NCBI GenBank assembly: GCA_913778275.1
Contig: CAJYWN010000016.1
Coordinates: 1-43,252, forward strand
Direction: 5' to 3'
Source: an uncultured Chryseobacterium sp.
Lineage (GTDB): Bacteria; Bacteroidota; Bacteroidia; Flavobacteriales; Weeksellaceae
DNA: 43,252 bases
Below are positions 8,057-15,626 of the stretch, piece by piece. Position 1 is the first letter of the stretch. Each line of letters opens with the position of its first letter. The position numbers and the translations under genes were made by a program. The notes under the pieces were generated by a model, which was given only the letters and a program-made list of their open reading frames with translations, did not search any database and was not told where the DNA came from.

Positions 8057-9848
8057 AGTTATTATTAAAAAATTCATACACGATTTTAGCCTTACTTTTC
8101 CCCAGAATTTCTTCCAGGGTTTCCAGGCTTGATTCTTTAATTCTTTTTACGGATTTTAATTTGGATAAAAGCAACTCAATTGTTTTTCCGCCCACACCGG
8201 GAATTTCTTCCAACTCAGATTTTATCGTTGAATTTTTTCTTCTGGTTCTGTGATGTTTTACGCCAAACCGGTGCGCTTCGTCCCGGACTCTCTGCAAAAT
8301 TTTTAACGTTTCGGATTTTTTATCGAGATATAATGGGATAGAGTCTTCCGGAAAGAAAAGCTCTTCCAGTCTTTTTGCGATTCCGATGATGGTAATTTTA
8401 CCGTATAGTCCTAATAGACGTAAGCTTTTCACTGCTGAAGAAAGCTGGCCTTTACCGCCATCGATCAATATCAGCTGTGGTAATTCTTCGCCTTCATCAA
8501 GCATTCTTTTATAACGTCGGTAAATGACTTCTTCCATCGTCGCGAAATCGTTCGGGCCTTCTACGGTTTTGGGATGGAATATTCTATAATCCGCTTTGCT
8601 GGGCTTCCCGTCTTTAAAAACAACACATGCGGAAACAGGATTTGTTCCCTGGATGTTGGAGTTGTCAAAACCTTCAATATGACGGGGCTCTACAGGCATT
8701 CTCAACAACTTTTGCATTTCTGCCATGATGCGGTTGGTATGTCTTTCAGGATCTACAATCTGCACCTGCTTCAGCTTTTCAAGACGGTATTCTTTTGCAT
8801 TTTTTTCGGAAAGTTCTACAATACGTTTTTTATCACCTACTTTAGGAACGATCAGTTTTACATTCGGGATCTCAATAGCCAGATGGAAAGGCAGCAGCAC
8901 TTCCTTAGAATCAGAATCAAATTTCTGGCGGATTTCAACCAAAGCCTGCTCCATGATTTCTTCATCGGTTTCTTCAAGGATCTTTTTGATCTCGGTTGTA
9001 AAACTCTGGATGATATTTCCGTTTCTGATCTTAAAAAAGTTAACATAAGCAGCCGTTTCATCACTGGTCATTCCAAAAACATCCACATCATCGATACTTG
9101 GATTTACCACTGTGTTTTTAGCCTGATAATCTTCAAGAGCATCCAGTCTTTCCTTTACAATCTGTGCACTTTCAAACTGTAGGTTCGTGGCATATTTCAT
9201 CATCTGGTTCATCAGGTATTCTTTTGCCTTGCGGAAATCTCCCTTGATGATCCCACGGATGGCGTCAATCTTTTCATCATAATCTTCTTTGCTTTCCAGT
9301 CCTTCACACGGACCTTCGCAATTTTTAATATGATATTCCAGACAGACCCTGTATTTTCCTTCCTCAATCTTGGCGGGAGCCAGATTAAGATTACAGGTTC
9401 TCAGTTTATAGATATGTTTGATGGTATCCAGTAAAATCTTTGCGGGACGGACTTTAGCGTAAGGCCCGTAATATTCAGATCCGTCCTTGATTTTGGTTCT
9501 CGTTAAAAAGATTCTCGGAAAATCTTCATTTTTGATACAGATCCACGGATAGGTCTTGTCATCCTTCAGCATGACATTGTAAAACGGCTGATGTTCTTTA
9601 ATAAGATTATTTTCTAATAAAAGCGCATCATATTCACTATTAACAATCGTGGTTTCCAGACGGTTGATCTTTCCGACCATAATTCTTGTGCGGTATCCGG
9701 AAAGGGTTTTGTTGAAATAGGAGAGAACTCTTTTCTTCAGATTTTTGGCCTTACCCACATACAGCAGCTGATCGTTTTTATCATAATAACGATAAACGCC
9801 GGGTTCAGATGGTAAAGTTTTCAGCTGTAATTCTAAGGAGGGATTCAT
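8055..9848 (-). CDS. uvrC: Excinuclease ABC subunit C
   Basis: 597 residues, the normal UvrC length. It makes both incisions during nucleotide excision repair after UvrAB loads it on damaged DNA. Visible in order: GIY-YIG nuclease (about 15-95; PGVYRYY and LYVGKAKNLKKR), a Cys-rich segment (CRVCLEYHIKNCEGPC-like, about 170-185), the UVR/UvrB-binding helix (about 205-240), the RNase H-like C-terminal nuclease (EGFDNSNIQGT, about 390-400; LILIDGGKGQL, about 460) and helix-hairpin-helix repeats (IPGVGGKTIELLL, about 550 on). The gene stands alone, with two terminators upstream and its own promoter. Confidence 0.97.
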   Translation of the reverse strand: MNPSLELQLKTLPSEPGVYRYYDKNDQLLYVGKAKNLKKRVLSYFNKTLSGYRTRIMVGKINRLETTIVNSEYDALLLENNLIKEHQPFYNVMLKDDKTYPWICIKNEDFPRIFLTRTKIKDGSEYYGPYAKVRPAKILLDTIKHIYKLRTCNLNLAPAKIEEGKYRVCLEYHIKNCEGPCEGLESKEDYDEKIDAIRGIIKGDFRKAKEYLMNQMMKYATNLQFESAQIVKERLDALEDYQAKNTVVNPSIDDVDVFGMTSDETAAYVNFFKIRNGNIIQSFTTEIKKILEETDEEIMEQALVEIRQKFDSDSKEVLLPFHLAIEIPNVKLIVPKVGDKKRIVELSEKNAKEYRLEKLKQVQIVDPERHTNRIMAEMQKLLRMPVEPRHIEGFDNSNIQGTNPVSACVVFKDGKPSKADYRIFHPKTVEGPNDFATMEEVIYRRYKRMLDEGEELPQLILIDGGKGQLSSAVKSLRLLGLYGKITIIGIAKRLEELFFPEDSIPLYLDKKSETLKILQRVRDEAHRFGVKHHRTRRKNSTIKSELEEIPGVGGKTIELLLSKLKSVKRIKESSLETLEEILGKSKAKIVYEFFNNN

Positions 9849-9852
9849 ATAA

Positions 9853-9860
9853 CAAATTTA
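9853..9860 (-). promoter_or_regulatory. -7 box TAAATTTG of uvrC
   Basis: Perfect TAnnTTTG on the minus strand, only 4 nt before the uvrC ATG. The -33 region would fall in the A/T run beside the terminator at 9877-9904. Confidence 0.55.
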
Positions 9861-9876
9861 AGGAATTTAAAGGCAT

Positions 9877-9904
9877 AAAAAAAGCTGTAGAATCACCACA
9901 GCTT
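9877..9904 (-). terminator. Second terminator downstream of the 9995 gene
   Basis: Stem AAGCTGT / ACAGCTT (9882-9888 and 9898-9904), followed on the minus strand by a run of Ts. It forms a tandem pair with 9945-9974 and insulates uvrC. Confidence 0.6.
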
Positions 9905-9944
9905 CAGAATTTATGTTAATTTTTAACCAATACGATATTCGGCT

Positions 9945-9974
9945 AAAAAAATGCTGCCTGAATTACGGGCAGCA
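9945..9974 (-). terminator. Terminator of the 9995 gene
   Basis: Stem TGCTGCC / GGCAGCA (9952-9958 and 9968-9974) with a 9-nt loop and a T7 run on the minus strand, 20 nt past the stop codon. Confidence 0.8.
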
Positions 9975-9994
9975 CTTGTAATATATAATATTTT

Positions 9995-10756
9995 TTATCC
10001 GTTGCCCATTGACGTATATTCATTAACAAGGAAGCTGAAATAATCCCACTCCACAGAATTTTTAGGATATTTTTTCATGAATTCCGCATTATCCCCGAAA
10101 AGAAAGTCGTAGTTGTCTTCAAAATCATCTTTATGAAGCCACATTACTTTATCGCCTTTTTTTACATAATAAGATTTGATAACACCACCTCCCAGCTGAG
10201 GTCCGTATCCGAATGAAACCCCTCCTGTTTCTTTCGCTCTCGGGTCGTGGTAAACAGAAATAATATCATCAAATCCCGGATTGATCACCTGCATCAGGAA
10301 TTCTTTATCGTCTTTTTTATTTTTCAAAGAAACCGTCTGGTTTACGAAATATATTCTGTCGCTGTTGGTGGTCTTGGTAAGCTTTCGGGTGCTGTAATTC
10401 CTGATATTCCCCATGTATTTGGCCACCTTTGCAATTTTTTCGGCATTACTTGGATAGATGTACATTTCTGCAATATGATCGGCATCAAAGGTCTCTGTCT
10501 TTTTCGTGATGCTGTCTTTCAGGGAGACTTCGAAAATCTGCCCTTTTTTGGAATCCGTTTTACTGCAGAAGCCTTTGTGAACGCTTCCGTCTTTTAAAAT
10601 AACAGTGGAGGTTTTTTTTGGCGATGGCATATTGAACCCCTCATTGAAAAGGTATTGTTCCATCTTTTTAATTTCTTCTTTGGAGTATTTCACTTTCTGA
10701 GCGAAAGATGCGGTACTGGCAAGAACCAATGCAAACAGTAATGTTTTAAGTTTCAT
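9995..10756 (-). CDS. Secreted protein of unknown function
   Basis: 253 residues with a clear signal peptide (MKLKTLLFALVLASTASFAQ). The mature part is Lys-rich with an even mix of charged residues and no transmembrane helix, Cys pair or lipobox. It has a motif-like stretch VILKDGSVHKGFCSK (about 52-66) that resembles a short beta hairpin, but I do not recognise a family. It is a single-gene unit: own promoter box 25 nt upstream, tandem terminators downstream. Probably periplasmic. Confidence 0.75.
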   Translation of the reverse strand: MKLKTLLFALVLASTASFAQKVKYSKEEIKKMEQYLFNEGFNMPSPKKTSTVILKDGSVHKGFCSKTDSKKGQIFEVSLKDSITKKTETFDADHIAEMYIYPSNAEKIAKVAKYMGNIRNYSTRKLTKTTNSDRIYFVNQTVSLKNKKDDKEFLMQVINPGFDDIISVYHDPRAKETGGVSFGYGPQLGGGVIKSYYVKKGDKVMWLHKDDFEDNYDFLFGDNAEFMKKYPKNSVEWDYFSFLVNEYTSMGNG

Positions 10757-10781
10757 AAGGATATTAATTTTTATTCACCAG

Positions 10782-10789
10782 CAAAAATA
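10782..10789 (-). promoter_or_regulatory. -7 box TATTTTTG of the 9995 gene
   Basis: Perfect TAnnTTTG followed by C on the minus strand, 25 nt before the ATG at 10756. Confidence 0.6.
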
Positions 10790-10861
10790 GGAAATTAATC
10801 TGCTCATTCTCAGAAAATATTCATCAGAGAAAATAAGCTTTCCTAATTATGGCTAAATGTG

Positions 10862-10869
10862 TAATTTTA
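10862..10869 (+). promoter_or_regulatory. -7-like box TAATTTTA of hutH
   Basis: 16 nt before the hutH ATG; differs from TAnnTTTG in the last base. Confidence 0.4.
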
Positions 10870-10885
10870 AGACAAAATTTAGAGA

Positions 10886-12373
10886 ATGATATACGGTGTA
10901 GATGTTTTGAGTTTCCATGATGTTTTGGAAATCTGTAAAACTCCCAATAAAGCTAAACTTAACAAAGCAGCCAAAGAACAGATTTTAAAATCGCAGAATA
11001 ATGTTAAGAAAATTGTAGACTCAGACCGCTGTGTCTACGGAATCAATACAGGCTTCGGTCCGCTTTGTGATACGAAAATTTCAGCAGATGAAACGGCACT
11101 TTTACAATATAATCTTATTATTTCCCATGCCGTAGGGGTAGGAAAGCCCATTGATAAGGAACTTTCAAAAATCATGATGATTGCCAAAGTTCATGCTTTG
11201 TCTAAAGGATTTTCGGGAGTTTCTTTAGACGTGATCGAGAGAATGATTCTTATGCTGGAAAAAGATATCATCCCTGTCGTTCCTGAACAGGGATCTGTTG
11301 GAGCTTCCGGTGACCTTGCTCCGCTGGCGCATTTGGTATTGCCGCTTTTGGGATTAGGGAAAGTATGGGTTGGAAACGAAATTTTCCCTACAGCAGAAAT
11401 TTTAGAGAAAAACGATCTTCTTCCATTGTCACTCGGACCAAAAGAGGGATTGGGACTGATTAACGGAACCCAGTTTATTTTAGCTCACGCCATAAAAGGA
11501 TTAGAAAAATTCGAGTATTTACTGGACCTCGCGGATATGACAGCAGCCATGAGCCTTGAAGCATACAGAGGTTCCGCAAGTCCTTTCAAGAAAGAGCTTC
11601 ATGAGATCAGACCTTTTGAAGGAAGTAAAAAAGTTGCTGCAAGAATGCTGAAGTTTTTAAAGGGTTCAGAAAACCTACAGGCTCATGAAGATTGCGAGCG
11701 TGTTCAGGATCCGTATTCCATGCGATGTGTTCCTCAGGTTCATGGGGCGAGCAGAAATGCATTTGAGCACCTAAAAATGATGGCGGAAACGGAATTGAAT
11801 TCCGTAACGGATAACCCGATTGTTTTAAGCGCCGAAGAATCAATTTCAGGAGGAAATTTCCACGGACAGCTAATGGCGTTGCCATTGGATTATGCCACTT
11901 TAGCGGCGGCTGAGCTGGGAAATATTTCCGACAGAAGAAGCTACTTATTGTTAGAAGGAAAATACGGTTTACCAAGATTATTAACCGAAAGTTCAGGGCT
12001 TAATTCAGGATTCATGATTCCGCAATATACTTCAGCAGCATTGGTTACAGAGAATAAAACATTATGTTTCCCCGCTTCTGCGGATTCTATTCCTACCAGT
12101 CTCGGACAGGAGGATCATGTTTCCATGGGAAGTATTTCGGGAAGAAAATTCAATCAGGTTCTTGGGAATCTGGTCAATATTTTAGCGGTTGAATTGATGT
12201 TTGCCGCACAGGGCCTAGAATTCAGGAGACCTGCAAAATGCTCTAAAATCATTGAAGAAAACTTTGCAATCCTGCGATCAAAAGTTACGAAATTGGAAGA
12301 CGACCGGTTAATTGGTGAAGATATGCTTGCTATCGCAGAATTGATTAATGAAAGGAAATTTGTGGTAAATTAA
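10886..12373 (+). CDS. hutH: Histidine ammonia-lyase
   Basis: 495 residues. It deaminates L-histidine to urocanate, the first step of histidine breakdown, in the cytoplasm. The MIO cofactor triad Ala140-Ser141-Gly142 sits in GSVGASGDLAPL. Compared with the remembered Pseudomonas putida HutH active site, every residue is present: Tyr51 (YGINTGFG), His81, Asn193, Gln274, Tyr277, Arg280 (QDPYSMRC), Phe325 and Glu409 (QEDHVSMG). Related tyrosine ammonia-lyases share the fold, so substrate preference is not proven. No other hut genes are nearby. The DUF2059 gene begins 4 nt after the stop, so they are probably co-transcribed. Confidence 0.88.
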   Translation: MIYGVDVLSFHDVLEICKTPNKAKLNKAAKEQILKSQNNVKKIVDSDRCVYGINTGFGPLCDTKISADETALLQYNLIISHAVGVGKPIDKELSKIMMIAKVHALSKGFSGVSLDVIERMILMLEKDIIPVVPEQGSVGASGDLAPLAHLVLPLLGLGKVWVGNEIFPTAEILEKNDLLPLSLGPKEGLGLINGTQFILAHAIKGLEKFEYLLDLADMTAAMSLEAYRGSASPFKKELHEIRPFEGSKKVAARMLKFLKGSENLQAHEDCERVQDPYSMRCVPQVHGASRNAFEHLKMMAETELNSVTDNPIVLSAEESISGGNFHGQLMALPLDYATLAAAELGNISDRRSYLLLEGKYGLPRLLTESSGLNSGFMIPQYTSAALVTENKTLCFPASADSIPTSLGQEDHVSMGSISGRKFNQVLGNLVNILAVELMFAAQGLEFRRPAKCSKIIEENFAILRSKVTKLEDDRLIGEDMLAIAELINERKFVVN

Positions 12374-12377
12374 GATT

Positions 12378-12863
12378 ATGATAAAAAAAATAATTCTTCT
12401 TTTCACGTTGTTTTGTTTTACATTTTCATATGCTCAAACAAAGCAGGAGAAAATCAAAGAATTAATTTCTCTGAGTGGAGCTTTTCCTATTTCTAGGGGA
12501 ATACCAAAAGAAGTGATTGCCACTTATAAGAAGAAGTACAATAATGTCCCTGAATCCGAATGGACTGCCCTCGAACAGAAAATTACTATTGACGCACTTA
12601 TAAACAATGTGATTGAAATATATGCGAGCAGATTTACAGAACCGGAGGTTGATGAGTTACTTGTTTTCTACAAGTCTGATCTGGGAAGAAAAATGATTCG
12701 TCATTCACAGGATATGATACACGAAATTCAGGCAGCAACAGGTAACTGGGCAATGAAAGTTACTGAAATAATTAATAATGATCTCGTGAAGAAGGGATAT
12801 TTAACCTCTCCACCTCCTCCTGTATCGGATGGTCCGCCACCTCCAATGATGCCTAAAAAATAA
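12378..12863 (+). CDS. DUF2059 family secreted protein
   Basis: 161 residues. A signal peptide (MIKKIILLFTLFCFTFSYAQ) precedes a small helical domain with the DUF2059 signature (FTEPEVDELLVFYKSDLGRK, about 77-96). The tail has two PPPP runs (about 140-156) ending in PKK. The domain's function is unknown; the proline-rich tail suggests an extended, perhaps wall- or protein-contacting, end. The gene follows hutH by 4 nt and is closed by a strong terminator. Confidence 0.8.
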   Translation: MIKKIILLFTLFCFTFSYAQTKQEKIKELISLSGAFPISRGIPKEVIATYKKKYNNVPESEWTALEQKITIDALINNVIEIYASRFTEPEVDELLVFYKSDLGRKMIRHSQDMIHEIQAATGNWAMKVTEIINNDLVKKGYLTSPPPPVSDGPPPPMMPKK

Positions 12864-12867
12864 TATT

Positions 12868-12901
12868 CCAAAAGCTCCAGATGAAGGAGCTTTTGGTTTT
12901 T
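12868..12901 (+). terminator. Terminator of the hutH-DUF2059 unit
   Basis: Perfect 11-bp stem CCAAAAGCTCC / GGAGCTTTTGG with a 7-nt loop, then TTTTT. Confidence 0.9.
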
Positions 12902-12921
12902 AATCCAATAAATATTTAGTT

Positions 12922-13368
12922 ATGAAAGTTCAGAGAACAGATTCTTCCAGCAAAGATTTCCGGGATTTGGTACAACTTTTAGATGCTGATCTGGCTGTTC
13001 GGAATGGTGATGATCAGGCATTTTACAGTCAGTTTAATAAAATTGATATGATAAAAAACTGTGTTGTCGTCTATGTTAGCGAAACACCGGCGGCGTGTGG
13101 CGCTTTCAAAAAATTTGAACAAGATACGGTTGAAATTAAGAGAATGTACACGCATCCGGATTTCAGGAAAAGAGGTCTGGCAACTGCCATTGTAAAAGAA
13201 CTTGAAGAATGGGCAAAAGAATTAAACTATAAAAAAGCGGTTCTGGAAACCTCACTGGAACAGAATGAGGCACTCTCGGTTTATGAAAAAAACGGGTTTG
13301 TAAGAATTCCCAATTATGGCCAGTACATTGGTATTGAGAAGAGCGTCTGTTACGAGAAAATACTGTAG
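12922..13368 (+). CDS. GNAT family N-acetyltransferase
   Basis: 148 residues with the GNAT fold. Acetyl-CoA-binding motif A is seen in VEIKRMYTHPDFRKRGLATA (about 73-92; the RKRGLA loop binds the pyrophosphate), followed by the helix KELEEWAKEL and motif B (LETSLEQNEALSVYEKNGF, about 111-129). It transfers an acetyl group to an amine; the acceptor is unknown. The gene follows a terminator by about 20 nt, so its promoter must lie within 12898-12921 or overlap the terminator; no good -7 box is visible there. Confidence 0.85.
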   Translation: MKVQRTDSSSKDFRDLVQLLDADLAVRNGDDQAFYSQFNKIDMIKNCVVVYVSETPAACGAFKKFEQDTVEIKRMYTHPDFRKRGLATAIVKELEEWAKELNYKKAVLETSLEQNEALSVYEKNGFVRIPNYGQYIGIEKSVCYEKIL

Positions 13369-13450
13369 AACTTTACCATATATTATTGCGAGCATAATAA
13401 ATTTGTGGTATTAATTTAAGTTTAATGTTCTGTAATTCAATGTAAAGTGA

Positions 13451-13458
13451 TATCTTGG
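13451..13458 (+). promoter_or_regulatory. -7-like box TATCTTGG of the subtilase gene
   Basis: One mismatch to TAnnTTTG, 26 nt before the ATG at 13485. It lies inside the longer reading frame that begins at 13455, which argues for the 13485 start. Confidence 0.4.
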
Positions 13459-13484
13459 TTTTACCAATCAAAATATTATTATAT

Positions 13485-14981
13485 ATGAAGAAACATGTAT
13501 TTTACGTACTCATGCTGTTTTTTGTTTTTACGGCATGTAACAGAGATGATCTGCAGAATACCCCTGCAGGTACGGAAATCACTCAGAAGGATCCACTTTC
13601 TGCAAAACAGATTAATGAAAAAATTAATGAAACTATCAGAACGAAAGGCAGATTTTCCTGGAAAGAATCGTCCGATCATTTTGTGTGGAGCGCTATTTTT
13701 CAGGGAAATAAAATTGCATCCATAGGATTTGGTTCATCTTTCGACAGAAGCCAGACTCCGGACAGCAAATCTATTGAAGCGGATATTGTAAAAGTGATTG
13801 AGCAGTATGAAGGAAAAAGCGACAGAATTGTATTATCCTCCGATCCGTACCTCAATCAGATGGATGTTGCTATTGAAAAGCAGGAAACAGTAATTGCATT
13901 ACGCAAATTGAAAAACATCCGCTATGTGGAACCTGCCGATTACCGCTATTTTGAAAATGAAAGAAAGCTGAACGGAACTGCTAAATCCAGCAGCTCATCA
14001 TCCGGATGCGGATTCGAGTCTACTACTTTGAGCACATCAGATTATACAACCGTAACACCCAATGCCAAAGCGCCGTGGTCTTTCGCCAAACACAATATTA
14101 TCAATGCCTGGAGTTACAGTACCGGAGCAGGAATTACCATTGGTGTAATCGACAGCGGTGTTTCTTCTGAACAGTCACTGTTAGGCTCTAGTTTTAACAA
14201 CGGATTATCTTCAGGAAGAACCATCACTAAAAACGGTGTGTATGTAGATTCTATATGGCCCTGGAGCACAGGATATGACGGTTCGGCAGATCAGTGCGGA
14301 CATGGCACCAGCATGGCTTCTGCAATGGCTGCCCCGAGAAATAATATTGGACAACCGGTGGGAGTAGCCTATAATGCCAATTTGGTTACATACAGAGCCG
14401 CTTCCAATGTTGTTCTGGATGGTTACCATGAACAGAACGGAGTGAAAATCGCATTTACAGAACTAGGAAACAATAGCAACGTGAAAATTATATCCATGTC
14501 AATGGGTCACATATTCTCAGTCGGAAAAATTGAAGACGGGGTGAAATATGCCTACTCAAAAGGGAAATTAATTTTCTGTGCAGGCGGAACTTCTACCAGC
14601 TTCACCAATTTCGTAGGCGTGATTTTCCCGGCGTGGATGGCTGAAACGCAGGCGGTGACAGGGGTAAAAGAAAATACATCCAATCAGAAATGTGACGTGT
14701 GCCATTCTGGTGCGGAGATCGATTTTACGTATCAGATGGAAAGAGCTTCGGGAAACAGTATCCCGGTATTGAGCTATTATAACGGACAAAACGATTACGT
14801 GGGCGGATCTTCCGTAGCAACCGCTTCCACCGCAGGAATTGCGGCTTTGGTATGGTCCAAAAATCCTTCGTGGACAAGGGATCAGGTGCTGAACAAGATG
14901 CGGCAGTCCGCGACCTATTATTCTACCCCTAATTCTGATTACGGATATGGTAATATCAATGTTCTGCAGGCAGTCCAGTAA
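13485..14981 (+). CDS. Subtilisin-like (S8) serine peptidase, lipoprotein
   Basis: 498 residues from the ATG at 13485. The lipoprotein signal ends FTAC, with Cys18 as the lipidated residue. The residues after it (NRDD) resemble the Bacteroidota lipoprotein export signal (K/R followed by two acidic residues), so surface display is likely. A propeptide-like region (about 30-155) precedes the S8 domain: Asp223 (GVIDSG), His273 (GHGTSM) and Ser443 (GSSVATA, instead of the usual GTSMAxP). The place of the oxyanion Asn (usual AAGN) reads CAGG, with Gly368. Four Cys lie in the catalytic region. No type IX sorting tail is present. Target proteins are unknown. Confidence 0.85.
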   Translation: MKKHVFYVLMLFFVFTACNRDDLQNTPAGTEITQKDPLSAKQINEKINETIRTKGRFSWKESSDHFVWSAIFQGNKIASIGFGSSFDRSQTPDSKSIEADIVKVIEQYEGKSDRIVLSSDPYLNQMDVAIEKQETVIALRKLKNIRYVEPADYRYFENERKLNGTAKSSSSSSGCGFESTTLSTSDYTTVTPNAKAPWSFAKHNIINAWSYSTGAGITIGVIDSGVSSEQSLLGSSFNNGLSSGRTITKNGVYVDSIWPWSTGYDGSADQCGHGTSMASAMAAPRNNIGQPVGVAYNANLVTYRAASNVVLDGYHEQNGVKIAFTELGNNSNVKIISMSMGHIFSVGKIEDGVKYAYSKGKLIFCAGGTSTSFTNFVGVIFPAWMAETQAVTGVKENTSNQKCDVCHSGAEIDFTYQMERASGNSIPVLSYYNGQNDYVGGSSVATASTAGIAALVWSKNPSWTRDQVLNKMRQSATYYSTPNSDYGYGNINVLQAVQ

Positions 14982-15008
14982 TTCACTTTTTATAACATTA
15001 AATATAGA

Positions 15009-15038
15009 GACAGCGATAATTATTGCTGTCTTTTATTT
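15009..15038 (+). terminator. Terminator of the subtilase gene
   Basis: Stem GACAGC / GCTGTC (15009-15014 and 15025-15030) with a 10-nt AT-rich loop, followed by TTTTATTTTTTTT. Confidence 0.75.
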
Positions 15039-15127
15039 TTTTTAAATTTTTTCCGGTTGATTATTAGGTAATTATACGTAATGTAAAATTGAGTATATCT
15101 ACTCTATCAGGGGTCTGTTTTCTGAAG

Positions 15128-15135
15128 TAGCTTTG
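15128..15135 (+). promoter_or_regulatory. -7 box TAGCTTTG, probable promoter of the stefin-like gene
   Basis: Perfect TAnnTTTG, about 160 nt before the ATG at 15295, which implies a long 5' leader. Confidence 0.4.
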
Positions 15136-15138
15136 TCA

Positions 15139-15148
15139 TGTGATCACA
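15139..15148 (+). promoter_or_regulatory. Palindrome TGTGATCACA just downstream of the -7 box
   Basis: Perfect 10-bp palindrome at the expected transcription start, so an operator is possible. A CRP site would need a 6-bp spacer between TGTGA and TCACA, which is absent. Confidence 0.2.
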
Positions 15149-15294
15149 ACAAAACATTTCGGTCTTTACGCTTAAAAATTTTACGATTTTCAAATGTATT
15201 GAAGGAATGCAAAAAACTAAAACTATGGAGCCAGAAACCATTCAAACGGGGCGTATCCGAAAAGCCATAAGAGTAGGAAGCAAAAATATTAATC

Positions 15295-15567
15295 ATGACA
15301 GAACAACAAGAAACATTAGTAGGAGGCTGGACAGCATTTCACCCTCTTACTCCGGAAGATCAAAAAGTATTTGACGAAGCTATGAAAGGATTTATAGGGG
15401 TAATCTATACACCGTATGAAGTATCTACACAAGTGGTAAATGGCACCAATTACCGTTTTAAGTGCGACGCTTCAATGCCACCTGCAGATGTTGTTTGGCA
15501 GGCAATTGTGGAGATCTATAAGCCGATTAACGGTCAGCCACATGTTGTTGGTATCACGAGAATCTAA
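15295..15567 (+). CDS. Stefin/cystatin-like protein (putative cysteine-protease inhibitor)
   Basis: 90 residues, no signal peptide, no Cys pair, so of the cytoplasmic stefin type. Three inhibitory elements of cystatins can be seen: an N-terminal Gly pair (VGGW, residues 9-12), the first hairpin QVVNG (46-50) followed by TNYRFKC, and a second hairpin region (IYKPINGQPHVVGI). In human stefin A, from memory, QVVAG is also at 46-50, preceded by a TPE-Q helix start; here TPEDQ is at 19-23. Cystatins block papain-like proteases by inserting these three edges in the active site. Activity of this bacterial copy is inferred. It has its own transcription unit. Confidence 0.7.
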   Translation: MTEQQETLVGGWTAFHPLTPEDQKVFDEAMKGFIGVIYTPYEVSTQVVNGTNYRFKCDASMPPADVVWQAIVEIYKPINGQPHVVGITRI

Positions 15568-15589
15568 ACAACTTTATGCATATTCTAAG

Positions 15590-15619
15590 ATCGGGGGATT
15601 TTGTCCCTCGATTTTTTTT
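15590..15619 (+). terminator. Terminator of the stefin-like gene
   Basis: Stem ATCGGGGGA / TCCCTCGAT (one G-U pair) with a TTTTG loop, then seven Ts. Confidence 0.85.
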
Positions 15620-15626
15620 ATTACCC

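Larger units (their letters stand above)
14982..15294. other. 313-bp gap with terminator and long leader
   Basis: It contains the subtilase terminator (15009-15038), then a -7 box at 15128 and about 155 nt that would be the leader of the stefin-like gene. The leader includes a 10-bp palindrome (15139-15148). A 48-codon frame from the ATG at 15225 overlaps the next gene out of frame and is not supported. Confidence 0.55.

Noticed and set aside
13455..13484. Upstream in-frame ATG of the subtilase
   Set aside because: It overlaps the likely -7 box (13451-13458) and spoils the lipoprotein signal, which begins at 13485.
15139..15148. CRP binding site
   Set aside because: TGTGATCACA lacks the 6-bp spacer of CRP sites, and E. 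coli-type CRP control is not expected in this group.
15225..15371. 48-codon frame beginning MEPETIQTGRIRKAIRVGSK
   Set aside because: It overlaps the stefin-like gene in another frame, has a Ser/Arg-rich ending typical of spurious frames, and shows no family features.
14926..15567. Protease-inhibitor pair (subtilase plus stefin-like protein)
   Set aside because: A terminator separates them, one is a surface serine peptidase, and stefins inhibit cysteine peptidases, so a cognate pair is not supported.
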